64,000 bases of DNA from Cinclus cinclus. Taxonomy: Eukaryota > Chordata > Aves > Passeriformes > Cinclidae. Below the pieces are notes generated by a model that saw nothing but the letters and a program-made list of their open reading frames with translations, was not told where the DNA came from and searched no databases. The stretch spans positions 50,662,837 through 50,726,836 of the forward strand of contig NC_085049.1 in the NCBI RefSeq assembly GCF_963662255.1. The letters run 5' to 3'. This document shows, piece by piece, positions 51,881 to 63,000 of this stretch; position 1 is the stretch's first letter; every line of letters starts with the position of its first letter. Position numbers and translations under genes: made by a program.

Positions 51881-52643
51881 ATATGAAGTTCAACAAAGGC
51901 AGGTGTCAGATTCTTCACCAGGGATGTAGTAGCCCTGGATATATGGACAGAGCAGGGAATGAGATGCTGGAAAGCAGAACTGCAGAAAGACACCTGGGTG
52001 TCCTGGTCCATGGCAAGTTGAACATAAGCCAGCAGTGCCCTGGAGCCAGGAGGGCCAGCCTGGGGTGTCCTGGGGTTCATCAGGCACAGCATGGCCAGCC
52101 AGGCAAGGGAGGGGATTGTCTCCTCTGCTCTGAGCTGGGGCAGCCTCACCTCCAGTGCTGGGGGCAGTTTTGGGTGCCACAATATAAAATAGACATTAAG
52201 CAATTGGAGAGTCAACATAGGAGTGCCATAAAATGGTGATGGACTTAGAGGGGAAGCCACACAGCACTTGGTCTGTTCAGACTGGAGGAGACTGAGGACA
52301 GACCTCACTGCAGTCTACAAATTGCTCATGAGGGGAAGAGGAGGCACTGATCTCTTTTCCGCGGTACCCAGTGACAGGACCTGAGGGAATGGCCTGGGGT
52401 TGTGTCAGGAGAGGTTTAGGTTGGATATTAGGAAAAGGTTCTTCACCCAGAGGGTGTTTGAGCACTGGAACAGGTTCCCCAGGGAAATGGTCACAGCACC
52501 AAGCTGACGGAGTTTGGGAAACATTTAGACAATATTCTCAGGCACATGGTGTGACTTTTGAGGATGGTCCTGTGCTGGGCCAGGAGTTGGACTCAATGAT
52601 CCTCGGGGTTCCCTTCCAACTCAGCTCATTCTGTGACTGTGTG
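51881..52643 (+). mobile_element. CR1 LINE, ORF2 C-terminal end plus 3' UTR
   Basis: The longest CR1 copy in the window. From 51883 to 52239 the plus strand is open for 119 codons and shows the reverse-transcriptase tail MKFNKGRCQILH, then HLGVLVHGKLNISQQC, then QFWVPQYKIDIKQLE, as expected from CR1 ORF2. The 3' untranslated region follows with GGTTGGATATTAGGAAAAGG, GAGCACTGGAACAGGTTCCC, CCAGGAGTTGGACTCAATGA and CCCTTCCAACTCAG. The expected octamer tail is reduced to ATTCTGTGACTGTG. It lacks the rest of ORF2 and all of ORF1, so it cannot move on its own. The antisense 154-codon frame over the same interval is only a shadow of this element. Confidence 0.93.
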
Positions 52644-54302
52644 CGTGCTATGAAACTTGAATGAGTTCATGATTCTTATGAATCCTGACTTCCTGGTTCA
52701 GATTACTTGATTGCCAGATATTCTTGATATTAACCAGGAAAAAAGCAGGATATTAAAATTCAGCTACCAATTAACCTCCAATGTTATGCCTGAGATACAT
52801 ACTTCAAGTGAACAAAATGGAAGACAGTTTTTTGTTCTTTCTTTAGTTTTAATGATAATTGCAAATGGATTTCAACACCAAGCTGAGGCTTCCATTTCAC
52901 TTTCTTCTTGCTGGTATAGTTTTTATTTTCATATCTTTTAATCTGAGGAGCTGAGATTTGAATCAAAATGATGAATCTCCATTAACTCATACTACATATC
53001 TTGCAAAGTAATGCAGGACCAGACTGACACAGCCAGAGTTAAAAAAATGTCTCTATAGAATGTTCTAGTGTTATAATGACTGAGAATCATCTAGACTGTC
53101 TTAAAAATCAGATTTAGTTACTGGTACCTTTCAGTCTTTTTCACAAGCATGCCTTATCTCCTACTGTTTATAGAAAAGGCACAGTCTAAGTCATAGGCTA
53201 CATGCGTAGTCATATTTGGTTGGGTGAGAATGCTGATCTTAATTTTATAGGGAGAAGCCACAATTTGTTCCTTTGACAAAGTAACACATACTGTCTTATC
53301 ATTTTATGACAAGGGTGGTGAAAACCCTGTTAGCTTCCTTTGAAAACCCAGGCTTAGTTGTCTCTATAATTATAATACTGAATTTCTTGATCAAGTATTA
53401 GCAGAACATACTTCTGAGAGCTCTCACAGCTAAGTTGTATGTGCTCCCAACCTTTTTTTGTTCATAGCCATGAACATTTCTGTATTTTTTTTGATACATT
53501 TGTTTTCTTTCCTGTCTATTTCTACCCAGAAACTTTGGAAACATTTGACCTCAGAATCTGTGGCATAATTGTAAAAAAAATTGTTCAAATCCCTCATCTA
53601 ACAAGGGCAGAGGTTCTAAAGAGAAAGAAAACATACATGAATTATAAGAAAAATAAATTCACAATCAATGTTTTTGCCACATTTACTTACAAAATTCCTT
53701 AAAGGTTCATTGCCATGGTAAAATACAGGAAAAATATTCCATGGAGATATGTGAATGCCTTGACATGAGCCTTTTGTATTGTAACTAGAATATTTTTAAT
53801 GTTAAATATTCAAAAATGTTGTATATAATCTATATTTAATAGATACATCAACATTTTGTACATGTATGTATTTGTCAATCAAGGCCAAATGCTTGGAAAA
53901 TTAGACACATGCATACATTTTGCAGTTATTTATGTTAGTTATAAGTCAAGACTGAAATAATTTCTCCTCCTTCAATTGTCATGTGGTGTGTTTAGAATGT
54001 AAATTAAAACCAGCCAATTGTGTCTTTGCTTTAAGTTCACCAGAAGGTTAGTAATGTCTCTAAACAGACATGGAGTAAGCCTATGAAACCAGATGGCTCT
54101 GTGAGTGACCATGGAAAAAATCTATTACTGGCAGCAAATTAATGTGCACACATTTGCAGTGCCTCAACACATTTTTTCATTGTATTATTCCAGAGCAGAT
54201 ATTTTCTGAATTAAATTTTACATGTATTTTTAGCTGGAAAATTATAAATGATTGCCTGTATTTATTTGGAGACGGGAGCTCTTCTTTATTTCTGATTTCA
54301 TC
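52644..54302. other. Unique non-coding stretch between CR1 copies
   Basis: No gene is recognised. The plus-strand frame at 53439-53702 (87 codons) is low-complexity, rich in F, I and K, as expected of AT-rich DNA. Confidence 0.5.
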
Positions 54303-54885
54303 CAGAAAGCCAGCTGTGTCCTGGGCCACATCAAGAGATTAGTGACTAGCAGGTCACGGGAGGTGATTCCTCCTCTCTGATGTCATGAGACCTCACCTGG
54401 GGTACTGTTTCTAGGTTGGGGCTCCCAACACAAGAAAGTCATGCTCCTGTTGGAAAGAGTCTAGAAGAGAGCTGCTAAGCTGATCACAGAGCTGGAACAC
54501 TTCTCCTGTGAAGACAGGCTGAGAGAATTGATGATGTGGGGAAGAGGAGGCTCTGGAGAAACCATAGTGGACTTTCCAGTACCTAAAGGGGACCTAACAG
54601 AGAGATAGAGAGGGATTTTTTAGAAAGGTATGCAATGACAGGACTGGGGGGGGGGGGGGTGGGGGGTGGTGGATTTAAGTGGAAGGAAGTTCAGATTAGA
54701 TGTTTGTTACTCTTTAAATTATTATTTTGTGGAATACCCATCCTGGGATGTGTTCCAGACCAGGCTGGATGGGGCTCTAAGGAGCTAGGTCTAGTGGAAG
54801 GTTTCCTGCTAGTGGCAGGGAGTTTGGAGATGAATGACATGTAAGATCCTTCTCATCTCTAACCATTCTATAATTCTATGACTAT
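54303..54885 (+). mobile_element. CR1 LINE, ORF2 end plus 3' UTR
   Basis: The sequence CTGGGCCACATCAAGAGATT, then CACGGGAGGTGATTCCTCC, GAGACCTCACCTGGGGTACT, GCTGAGAGAATTGATG and TTCTATAATTCTATGACTATG follows the CR1 order from the last part of ORF2 to the octamer-type 3' end. The frame is broken by many changes. A long G run at 54646-54672 interrupts the 3' untranslated region where other CR1 copies have an AT-balanced spacer. It appears older than the copy ending at 52643. Confidence 0.85.
54646..54672 (+). repeat. Poly(G) tract inside CR1
   Basis: Fourteen consecutive G bases are followed by T, six G, TGG and TGG. The tract meets the G-quadruplex pattern. Its length may be uncertain in the assembly because such runs sequence poorly. 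Confidence 0.85.
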
Positions 54886-56296
54886 GATTTTCCAGATACT
54901 CTCTCCTTGTACTTGAAGGAAGAAAACCACTCCGGTTCCATTAGGTTTGCCTGGAGGAAAGCACAGTCTGCAACCTCCAGCAGCAGTGAACTGACACTCT
55001 TCCATGGTTGTCCCTGACATTGCAGCTGTGACTGTGTCCAGGACTGCCTTGGCTTTTGCCCCAGATTCAAGAAAATACTGCTCACTTTTTGCCTGTTAGT
55101 TAGTGTTCAGATTAACAGGGCTTTGAAATAGCAGACACCAATATTGGTCTTGATTCAACAGAGGAGTGAGACCTTTGTATAACAAGTGTTCTATGGAAAA
55201 ATGGAAAGAATGAAAATTTAAAAAAAAATCCATCTATTTCCAGTACTTATTCTATTATTCTAAGGCATTCTTTATTCTGTTCTGTTGATTTAATTTATCT
55301 TTGCAAGTTTACAAGTGTTATCAGAAAATACTTTGGAAAAGAATACAAAGTCCTGAAGAAGAGAATTCAGCTATGTCTTGTATGCTGCTTCCTCCTTTGA
55401 AGGAGGATATTAATGATGTTAAAATGCTTCAGAGGAGCTTTTTTTGCTTAGTAACAGTGACATATTGTTTCCTTGTGAATATCATGAACAAAATTAGGAC
55501 TAATAGAGCAATGCAAAGGTTGTTCCTATCATGGTTAGAGCCCTCAGGGACTGCTTTTCTCTGCAGGGATGTCAGACTCTCTTTGAAAGAATTACTTCAG
55601 CTTCTCTCAGTGTACATATGTAATGGGAGAAAGTACTAGGAAAGAATTTCCTTCATTCGTCCATGTGTCTTTCTGTCTATCCCTACGTATCATATATATC
55701 TCAAGTGTGTAGAGACTTATGTACCTATAGTTTCTATCTATGGTCATTCTGTGCACACAGAGTGTGTATATATACACACACAAACAATTACATAGGTCAT
55801 TTACTGTATCCAGTGCCTTGAACTTGCAAATGCTTTTAAAAATTGAATTAAAATTTTTATTTAAAATCCTTTAAAAATATACATTGATGATGGATCAACA
55901 CTAAAAAATGGAAATAACTGTATGTGACTTAAGTATCATCTAGCAGTTTCAGAGAAATGAAATTAAAAACTTGCTACTATAGCAGTTAATACATCATTTC
56001 AGATACCTGTTTTACCTGAGAATCAAGCCTAGATTGTCAGGTTGTTTAAGCAACTATTTCTAACTTGTTAAAATATGGGATCTACGAAAGATTTCCTAAA
56101 ACAGAGACTGAGATAAGTGCTCCAAACAATATGCACAAATGTAAGAGAAAATGCAAGTTAATGGCAACATTAAAATTGGGTTAGAAGCATTATATTACCT
56201 TACTGTAACACAGTTTCAAATTCAAAATAGTGGTTTTCTGGAAATCTCCGTGGAAGTCTTCCCTTAAAGTCATCAGATATCATGAAAAAAATCTGC
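54886..56296. other. Unique non-coding stretch
   Basis: No gene is recognised. The plus strand is open for 112 codons at 55301-55639 and has an acceptor-like CTTTTCTCTGCAG inside, but the frame has no recognisable motif and no ATG at its start. A GTGTGTATATATACACACAC run lies at about 55763-55782. Confidence 0.5.
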
Positions 56297-56345
56297 TTCC
56301 CCCCCCCCCCCCTTTTTTCTTTCTATTCTCCTTTTAAAAGGTAAG
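56297..56345 (+). promoter_or_regulatory. Poly(C)/pyrimidine tract ending in a juxtaposed acceptor-like/donor site
   Basis: Fourteen C at 56299-56312, six T and a further pyrimidine stretch end in TTTTAAAAG, directly followed by GTAAGG, with the junction at 56340/56341. The order resembles a recursive splice site on the plus strand, but the acceptor ends in AAG rather than a pyrimidine plus AG, so it is weak. The homopolymer itself is certain. Confidence 0.3.
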
Positions 56346-56953
56346 GTCTAAGCACCTTGAGTCTCCTATTGCATTTGTCTCAACTTCTTACCCAAACAGA
56401 GAGAAAGGCAAAGAGAAAACCCTCTCTAAGGACTGTATAGGTATAAATATAAGTAAAAGGACAAGATAGAGACTATTTCATGTTAGATTTTGAGATTATC
56501 GTATGTCCATTAATAATTTATCATGCAAAATTCAAAGAAAAATCTAGGTTTCTCAGCTTATCTCAAGATACCACATATTAATTTTCCTGGTTTCTGGCCT
56601 ACAAGTAAGACTTGGACAACTTAATTTGCATAAAAATCTTATAATGTCCAGTGGTTGGTGAAAACGTAAATCATACTTTTAAACTCATCTGTAAAAAAAA
56701 TCCGTCTAAATCAACCACTTTCTCAAATCCCAGTGCATTTTAAGGAATTATATTTTTCCAATTAATGAAAAAGTAAATAATCTAAAATTGCTATTTAGTA
56801 GATACCTGAGAAAACTGTAACTCAAAATGAGAACAGCTGCTTGCCTGAATGGTTAACTGACCTGATCTTATAAATCACAAAATAAATAAAATATATTCTT
56901 TAATGTCCCATCATCATTAAAAAATAATATAGTTTGAACTTTCCAGTCTCTTT
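56346..56953. other. Unique AT-rich non-coding stretch
   Basis: Nothing recognisable. Short A-rich runs only. Confidence 0.5.
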
Positions 56954-57126
56954 ATTGGTCCTGTATTACAAAACCAAATTGAGCAAACGTGACTCCAGAG
57001 TTAAGAGAGCTCTATTAGCAGATGCTTTTTCTTCTTAAATTAAATGATTTCAGCTTGATTGCTTTTGATCACTGCCACTGAGGGCTATTACACAAGGGAC
57101 AGAGGTTGCAAATACAAGGCAAGTCC
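56954..57126 (+). repeat. Direct repeat, copy A (about 173 bp)
   Basis: This interval and 58488-58660 align over their whole length in the same orientation, from ATTGGTCCTG to AAGTCC, with about 14 substitutions and two small indels (about 90% identity). Shared long exact blocks include GACTCCAGAGTTAAGAGAGC and CAGCTTGATTGCTTTTGATC. Neither copy is coding, and neither resembles CR1. It may be a local duplication or two insertions of an unnamed interspersed element. Confidence 0.95.
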
Positions 57127-58487
57127 TGGGATATCAAATTCTGCTTTCTCTCCCTCTGCTCTTTTGAGGATTTACCATTTAGAAATATGAGATATTCATA
57201 AGCACGTCTAGCAACCCAAGTTATAGACAGTTCCTCTTCTTGCTAAAAAATTGCTCTCATGAACACATACGAAATTCATTAACTAAAAACTCTATTCATT
57301 ACATTTAATTTGAAGCTTCGGAGAGGTTCTTACATTAGGGATTTGGTCCATCTTTACTATCAATGATAAATGTAATATTCCTCCAGAAGGCAATTTTTTG
57401 CCCCAAATTAAAGAGGATTTTGAATAAACTTTTATTGATGTAGACTCTACTGGAAAGTTTCTAATATTTTCATCCTAAGAAATTCCATTTTCCTGGTTTT
57501 CTTATATGTGAAGTTGTCCTTCCTATATGCAAATGCAGTCGTGTTAAACCTTACATATTTTTTCAGTTTTGGCCTGGGTACAAGTGTGTGATTCAGTCTA
57601 TAACACCTGCAGCAAAAGTATGATCATGATGTTCTTCAGGGTGCTGCTGCATCAAGTTCTACTGTGGATAATGATCCATGCAATCAATATATGGTGCTGA
57701 TGTACTGAGAGTGATGAAATTGCATTAACCAATATGTGTGGACTGGGGAAGGCTATGTCCTTCTACATCTGGTGCACATTACATTAGTTGTGCTGTGTTT
57801 GGGGAATTTTATCTGAGCCAGATTTAAGAATGGGTCAATGTACAATGGGTCAATGTTAACATATACATCTCTCTGACATTTAAACAATTCCATAATCTTC
57901 TAAGAAATTTTTCCTTGATCTTTTAAATTTTTAAATTTTTTTTTATTTCCTTATCTGTGATTGTGTAATCCATGTGATTAGACGATATTTATTATCAAAT
58001 GCAGATGATGCATGAGGTGAGGAGAGATACAAGTCAGACACTGTACAGGGCAGACTCAGTTTTATGATAAGGTAAGAAAATTTTTTTCCCCTATACTGGC
58101 ACAGCAGAATCAATTTTGCAATTATTGCAATCACAGATAACTTTACTAAGCTGAGATCAACGTAAGAAGTTGAAAGACATTGTGAATCCAGGGAGAGTGT
58201 GTTTTGTGGGGTTGCAGAGAACTTCTATGTCTTAGTTTGTGTGCTTGAAGAGGGAATAAGTCAAATCAGTAATGGCTGTGGAGAACAGCATAAGATATAA
58301 ACATTTGCACACTCAGCCCACAAAAATGCAAAAGGAGGAAAGTTACTTCAAACCTAGAATGGTATCACAGAAATTAAAAGGAAAAATTTGAGCCTGCCAA
58401 AGTGGGAAAGGGGAGATTTCTGTAGGGAGGCCTTCCTTCTGGCATTGGACTAGAGAGGGTTCTCCTCAGCACAGCCCAAACTAACAC
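57127..58487. other. Spacer between the two 173-bp repeats
   Basis: No gene is recognised. A small tandem repeat of GGGTCAATGTACAAT lies at about 57829-57857. The minus-strand frame at 57943-58134 is short and featureless. Confidence 0.5.
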
Positions 58488-58660
58488 ATTGGTCCTGCAT
58501 TTCAGAACCAAATTGAGCAAACCTGACTCCAGAGTTAAGAGAGCTCTCTATTAGCAGATCTTTTTCTTCTTAAATTAAATGTTTGCAGCTTGATTGCTTT
58601 TGATCATTGCCACTGAGGGCTATTACACAGGGGATATGGGTTGCAAATATAAGCTAAGTC
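58488..58660 (+). repeat. Direct repeat, copy B (about 173 bp)
   Basis: Partner of 56954-57126, offset by 1534 bases. Relative to copy A it has a 2-base insertion (CTCTCT instead of CTCT) and a 1-base deletion in GATGC. Similarity falls away on both sides at about the same points, so both edges are sharp. Confidence 0.95.
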
Positions 58661-60011
58661 CAAATTTGGCTTTGATATCCCAACACAGCCCCAACCAACA
58701 ACTATATTGGGCAATCCCATTTACACATTTTACAAGCTCTACCTTAAGACTGCTGAGCTTTGCTGCACCTAGGCTTTGTTGCACTAGAGGAAGAACTTTT
58801 CATATACCTGAATTAATCTTATACTCTTAAAACAGAATAAAGCCATGGTACCACTTTCCATTCTGCTTCCTGCTCCTAAGATGGATATAAAGATCACAAG
58901 GTACAATCTGCTTCCCTGTTATGAGAGGCTGAGCTTATTTAAAAGAATAATGGGCAAGAAAGTGAAATATTTAAGTGTATTATTGACACAAGAGTTGCTT
59001 GAAGCTTGTAACTGAGAAATAAGAAAGTTAGATATGTATGTTAATTTAGGAAACCAATCCACTCAACTGACTAATTGGGACAGCCTCTCTGTGAAACGAC
59101 AAAGCCCAACAATAATATACTAAGAAAAAGAAAACAACTCAGCTTTATTATTTCCATTTAGGGTTATTTTGGTGGTATTATAATTCTTTAACTATAAATT
59201 TCTGCCTCCTTTCCTCTGGGTAAGTGAAAGCACAATTGTAGATTATAAAATAAAAGAGTTAGGGATTAGATGGAAATGAAAAGTTTAATGAAAAGTTCAC
59301 AGTTCATCAAGTATGAGAGCCTCTTAACACATCTTAGCAAAATATTCTCTATTATTTCTGAAAACGGAGTGGTAGACAATGTTAAAGAGCATCCTGCAAC
59401 AGAGCTACATTACTACAATGAGTGTTGCTCTTTTCTGTGTTACAATAGAAAAAAAATCATTTCTGCAAAATAAAAATGAATACATTTATGTAATAAAGTT
59501 GGTATATTCTTCAGTTCATCAAAAGGAAGACCAAACATACAGGTTCATAAATATGCATAATTTTAGTGCGTTAATTTTTACATAAGCAATTCTAGTTGTT
59601 AGAAAACCAGGGTACACTATTGATGAAAATTGCTGTAATAGGCTGAAATAATGATAGTTCACAACATAGTTCCTGTTAAGAACAAGCTATTTCAATGCTC
59701 TGTTGCAAACTCCTGTGTAAAGAACAGTGTGTGAATTGGAACAAGTAGGTTGCCAGGACAACCATAAAGCCATGGCTGAAATGCAGAGTAAATTCATTTA
59801 ATTACCTGGCTGGCTGGAGGATCTTAAAGCAAAATCCAGGTAGACCCATAAGCAGGAACAGCAGACTCTATTAGGCTCAGCTGATCCTAGCCCATGGCAG
59901 GCCTCTTGCTTCCACCAATTTATCAAAAGATTTGTGCACACGTAGTTTACCAGTATGCTGTGTGCTTTTTGTGATCTCTGAGCTTTTGATCTCTCTCTCT
60001 CTCTCCTCCAG
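58661..60011. other. Unique non-coding stretch
   Basis: No gene is recognised. It ends in a (CT)7 run at 59991-60005 followed by CCTCCAG, which forms the pyrimidine tract for the candidate exon at 60012. Confidence 0.5.
59991..60005. repeat. (CT)7 dinucleotide run
   Basis: Seven CT units followed by CTCCAG. Simple sequence that doubles as a polypyrimidine tract. Confidence 0.85.
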
Positions 60012-60098
60012 CGGGAGGCTCAAGTATGTCTCTGAGAGTGTGTTATCTCTATGCAGGAATTCTACTTCTCAAGACAGCCAGAGGATAAAGCAGGATAG
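60012..60098 (+). other. Candidate 87-nt exon (plus strand)
   Basis: The (CT)n tract ends in CTCCTCCAG directly before 60012, and a moderate donor, GATAG|GTGTAATA, follows 60098. One frame is open across all 87 nt, starting after one carried-over base and reading GRLKYVSESVLSLC and onwards. The first frame has a stop after seven codons. The donor is weaker than in the other candidates and the acceptor rests on a microsatellite, so a pseudo-exon is likely. Confidence 0.12.
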
Positions 60099-63000
60099 GT
60101 GTAATAAATAGAGTTTTTCCACTCTGGTATTCCCAGTTGCAAGGTCACTTAAGCAAAACCACTCCCTCTTTTCCAAATCTGCTTTGAACCCTTTCCTCTA
60201 ATTAGTAATCTTTTTTACTAGCCTAACTTCTGCTATAGTGAACAGGCGTTGATCGTGATTTGAAAGGGGATTCTGATGACTAAAGTGATTGCAAAGGAAT
60301 TGCATAGATACAAGTTCTGAATGTTATATGGATGTTACTTGCATCCCACAAAGTGAAAAACATAAATACTAAAAGGACAGACCTGGATCTACATGGACTC
60401 TGGTTTTATCAAGTACACTTGTGCTTCAACAGTGTAGTATTTCCATAGCTTTACTTATCCTTCCACAATTGTTTTTGTAATTGAGAAATAATCAAACTTT
60501 TATCTTTTGAATTTGGATGACTGGTTTGTGATACTCTTGAATCTCTACCTGGTACGCTTGATAATTAGATCTTGAATGAATTCATGAGAAGGTTATTAAA
60601 TCAAGCTGCTTGAAATTTATGTGCTCTTTTCCTCTGCCTGCACTTCCCCTTCTACAATTTCCATGCCTAGCTACACTGTATTTTAGCTAAAAAAAAAAGA
60701 CCTGGGAAGAGTATTATGCTCTACCCAGCCTAGTGTGTAGTCTGTTGGTTTAGATAATTTCTTCAAAGACTGATGCAATAGGTTAAAAGACCAAAAATCC
60801 CCACAACAAAATCTATGAGGAATGTCAACTGACATTTGGGATGCCAAAAACTTCTGCAAGTAAAAAGTGTGCCTTTCAAAATGTCAAGTTTTCCATGGTA
60901 TTATTAATATGTTTTAAGTGTCTCCATGATAAGAAGAAAGTGAGCTTCTATGATGAATTATATGGAGTAATTGTGGCAAAGATGCTCATACTCTTCTCTG
61001 GCATGTGACATACTACACAAAGCAGGATCTAGATTAATTGTGAGTCATTATAATCTGAGGCAGCACAAGTAGAAAAGTTGTGCTTTCAATGGAATAACTT
61101 TTCCAAAGGTGTATGAAGGAGAGACAGGAGGATTGTGTTTGAACATGGTCACAAAGACTATAGAGACTGAGAGCACTCAGAGCAAAGCAAGATTCCTGAA
61201 TTAGCCCACTGCCACAGTGTTAAAGGATGAATCTTGCTCCTAGTAATATTTAATATCACACTTCAGCTGTATATTTCCTTTTTTACTACTCACATTCTTA
61301 TTTTCCTATTATTAGAATTTTACCTTTCCTTTGCTGAAAACAGGAAAAAAGATATCTCTAAGTATATTTGACTCTTGAAGGGAATTCTGGTGATTACAAA
61401 TCTGGAATGGATTTTTTTCCTTGGGTATAAAAAATTCAGTAACATAAGAAAGCCTGCCTCCTCATGCATGTAACTTGGAATGTTTTGGCCTGTTAAAAAC
61501 CCAAAGTTATTCTGAAGGGAGGAGTTGTCATATGCTAGTATGTAGTAGTAAGGGGTAAAGTCTTCAGTGAAGTAACACTCCCCTGATGAGGGAGTAAGCC
61601 CTGCAGGGACAACTCATAACTTCATGACCTATTTTCTCAGACATCAACATGCATTTGAATGAATGATTTTCTGCTCAATGCTGTGCACCTATTTTAGAGA
61701 TATGCAAAATGCATCAAATGATCTAAGACCTTCAAGATACTTAGATTTAAGAACATCTAATTGTTGAAATTCCAATAGGCCATGTTATTAAACAGATACA
61801 GAGTTGCTCTGCTCCACCAAAACAGGAGGAGGTCTTGATAAACCCAGCCACAAAATTTCAGTTTCTTAAATATGTTTTTCAAATTTAAATCCCATGGTAC
61901 TGTGAAATGTCTCTCTAAACTTTTGTTACTAAATTAATCCTAAACCATTTTCTGTTTCCTTAAGTATGCTGTCCACACACCTTTTCCACTTGGTCCCAGG
62001 TGCCCAGTGCACAAGACACTTTTTGATGTGCTCTTTGGTATAATGCTAAAGGTTGTCTCTGCTTGGATATCACCTTTGAACACTATGAATAGTTTGGGTG
62101 TAGTGCTCTTGTGGACCCTAAGGTCCATTTTGACCTCTTTACATGCAAGCAAATATAGGTGAGTTTTTTTCCTGGAAATCAGTCTGAAAATTATTAGTAG
62201 AACCAAGGATACAACTGAAGGAAGGATGAATCCTTCCTGGGTGCTAGCCTACATCAAACTGACATTTTTAAATATGAGAAAAATGTAATGACATATCAAA
62301 AACATTTGGCATTAGTTGCTGAAATTTTTGAGTCAGCTGTATATGTTTTAAAGCAGAAAATGAAAGACAACTTTAAAAAAAAATGTAGATGAATTTGGTA
62401 GAAATTTAGAAGGATTGTTTGGCTCATTCATTATGCTCCTGAAAGTTCTCTTTGAATCAACTGTCTCCTCCCTGTCTGTTAGACATAACCCATTACAATG
62501 AAAATAACTGTGATGAGTGGGAAACTTTACATTGTGCTGACATAAGACTTGGAGACTGTAGCCTGAAGTTTATCGTAGTTCTTTTTTTAACACTCTAAGG
62601 TTGGTATGGCAGCCCTAAGCACATTAGACAGAAATCCTGTGGCTACCATTTAGTGGTTTCCATTTCTTGTGGGTCACCTCAGAGTTATCTGAGCCTTCTG
62701 CCATCTCAAGACATAAAGTATTGCTTTCTCTGTTTTTATGCATGGATCACAAATATGACCCAGAAAAACAAATATAATACCTGTTTTATTTTTTATGTCT
62801 TTTACCCAAAAGTCCGTTACACTCTGAAGTAACCTGGCAATGGCATACTTGGATCACTGATCTGCCATTTTTCAGTGTTGATGAAAGCTTATGTATTTTC
62901 TACTCCTTCTTATATTTATAAATTGTACAGTTGATTAGTTCACGGATTCCAAGTCTCCCAGTTAATTCTTGTAAAAGAACTCCTCTATTAGCATGATGAA

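Noticed and set aside
51844..52308. 154-codon frame on the minus strand, the longest in the window
   Set aside because: It is antisense to a plus-strand CR1 fragment whose ORF2 tail is clearly recognisable, and its openness follows from the GC-rich element.
55301..55639. 112-codon plus-strand frame starting QVYKCYQKILW
   Set aside because: No ATG at its start, no motif, no domain. At this base composition a few frames of this length are expected by chance in 64 kb of six-frame translation.
61940..62206. 88-codon minus-strand frame
   Set aside because: No motif, no supporting splice or promoter signal, and normal for chance.
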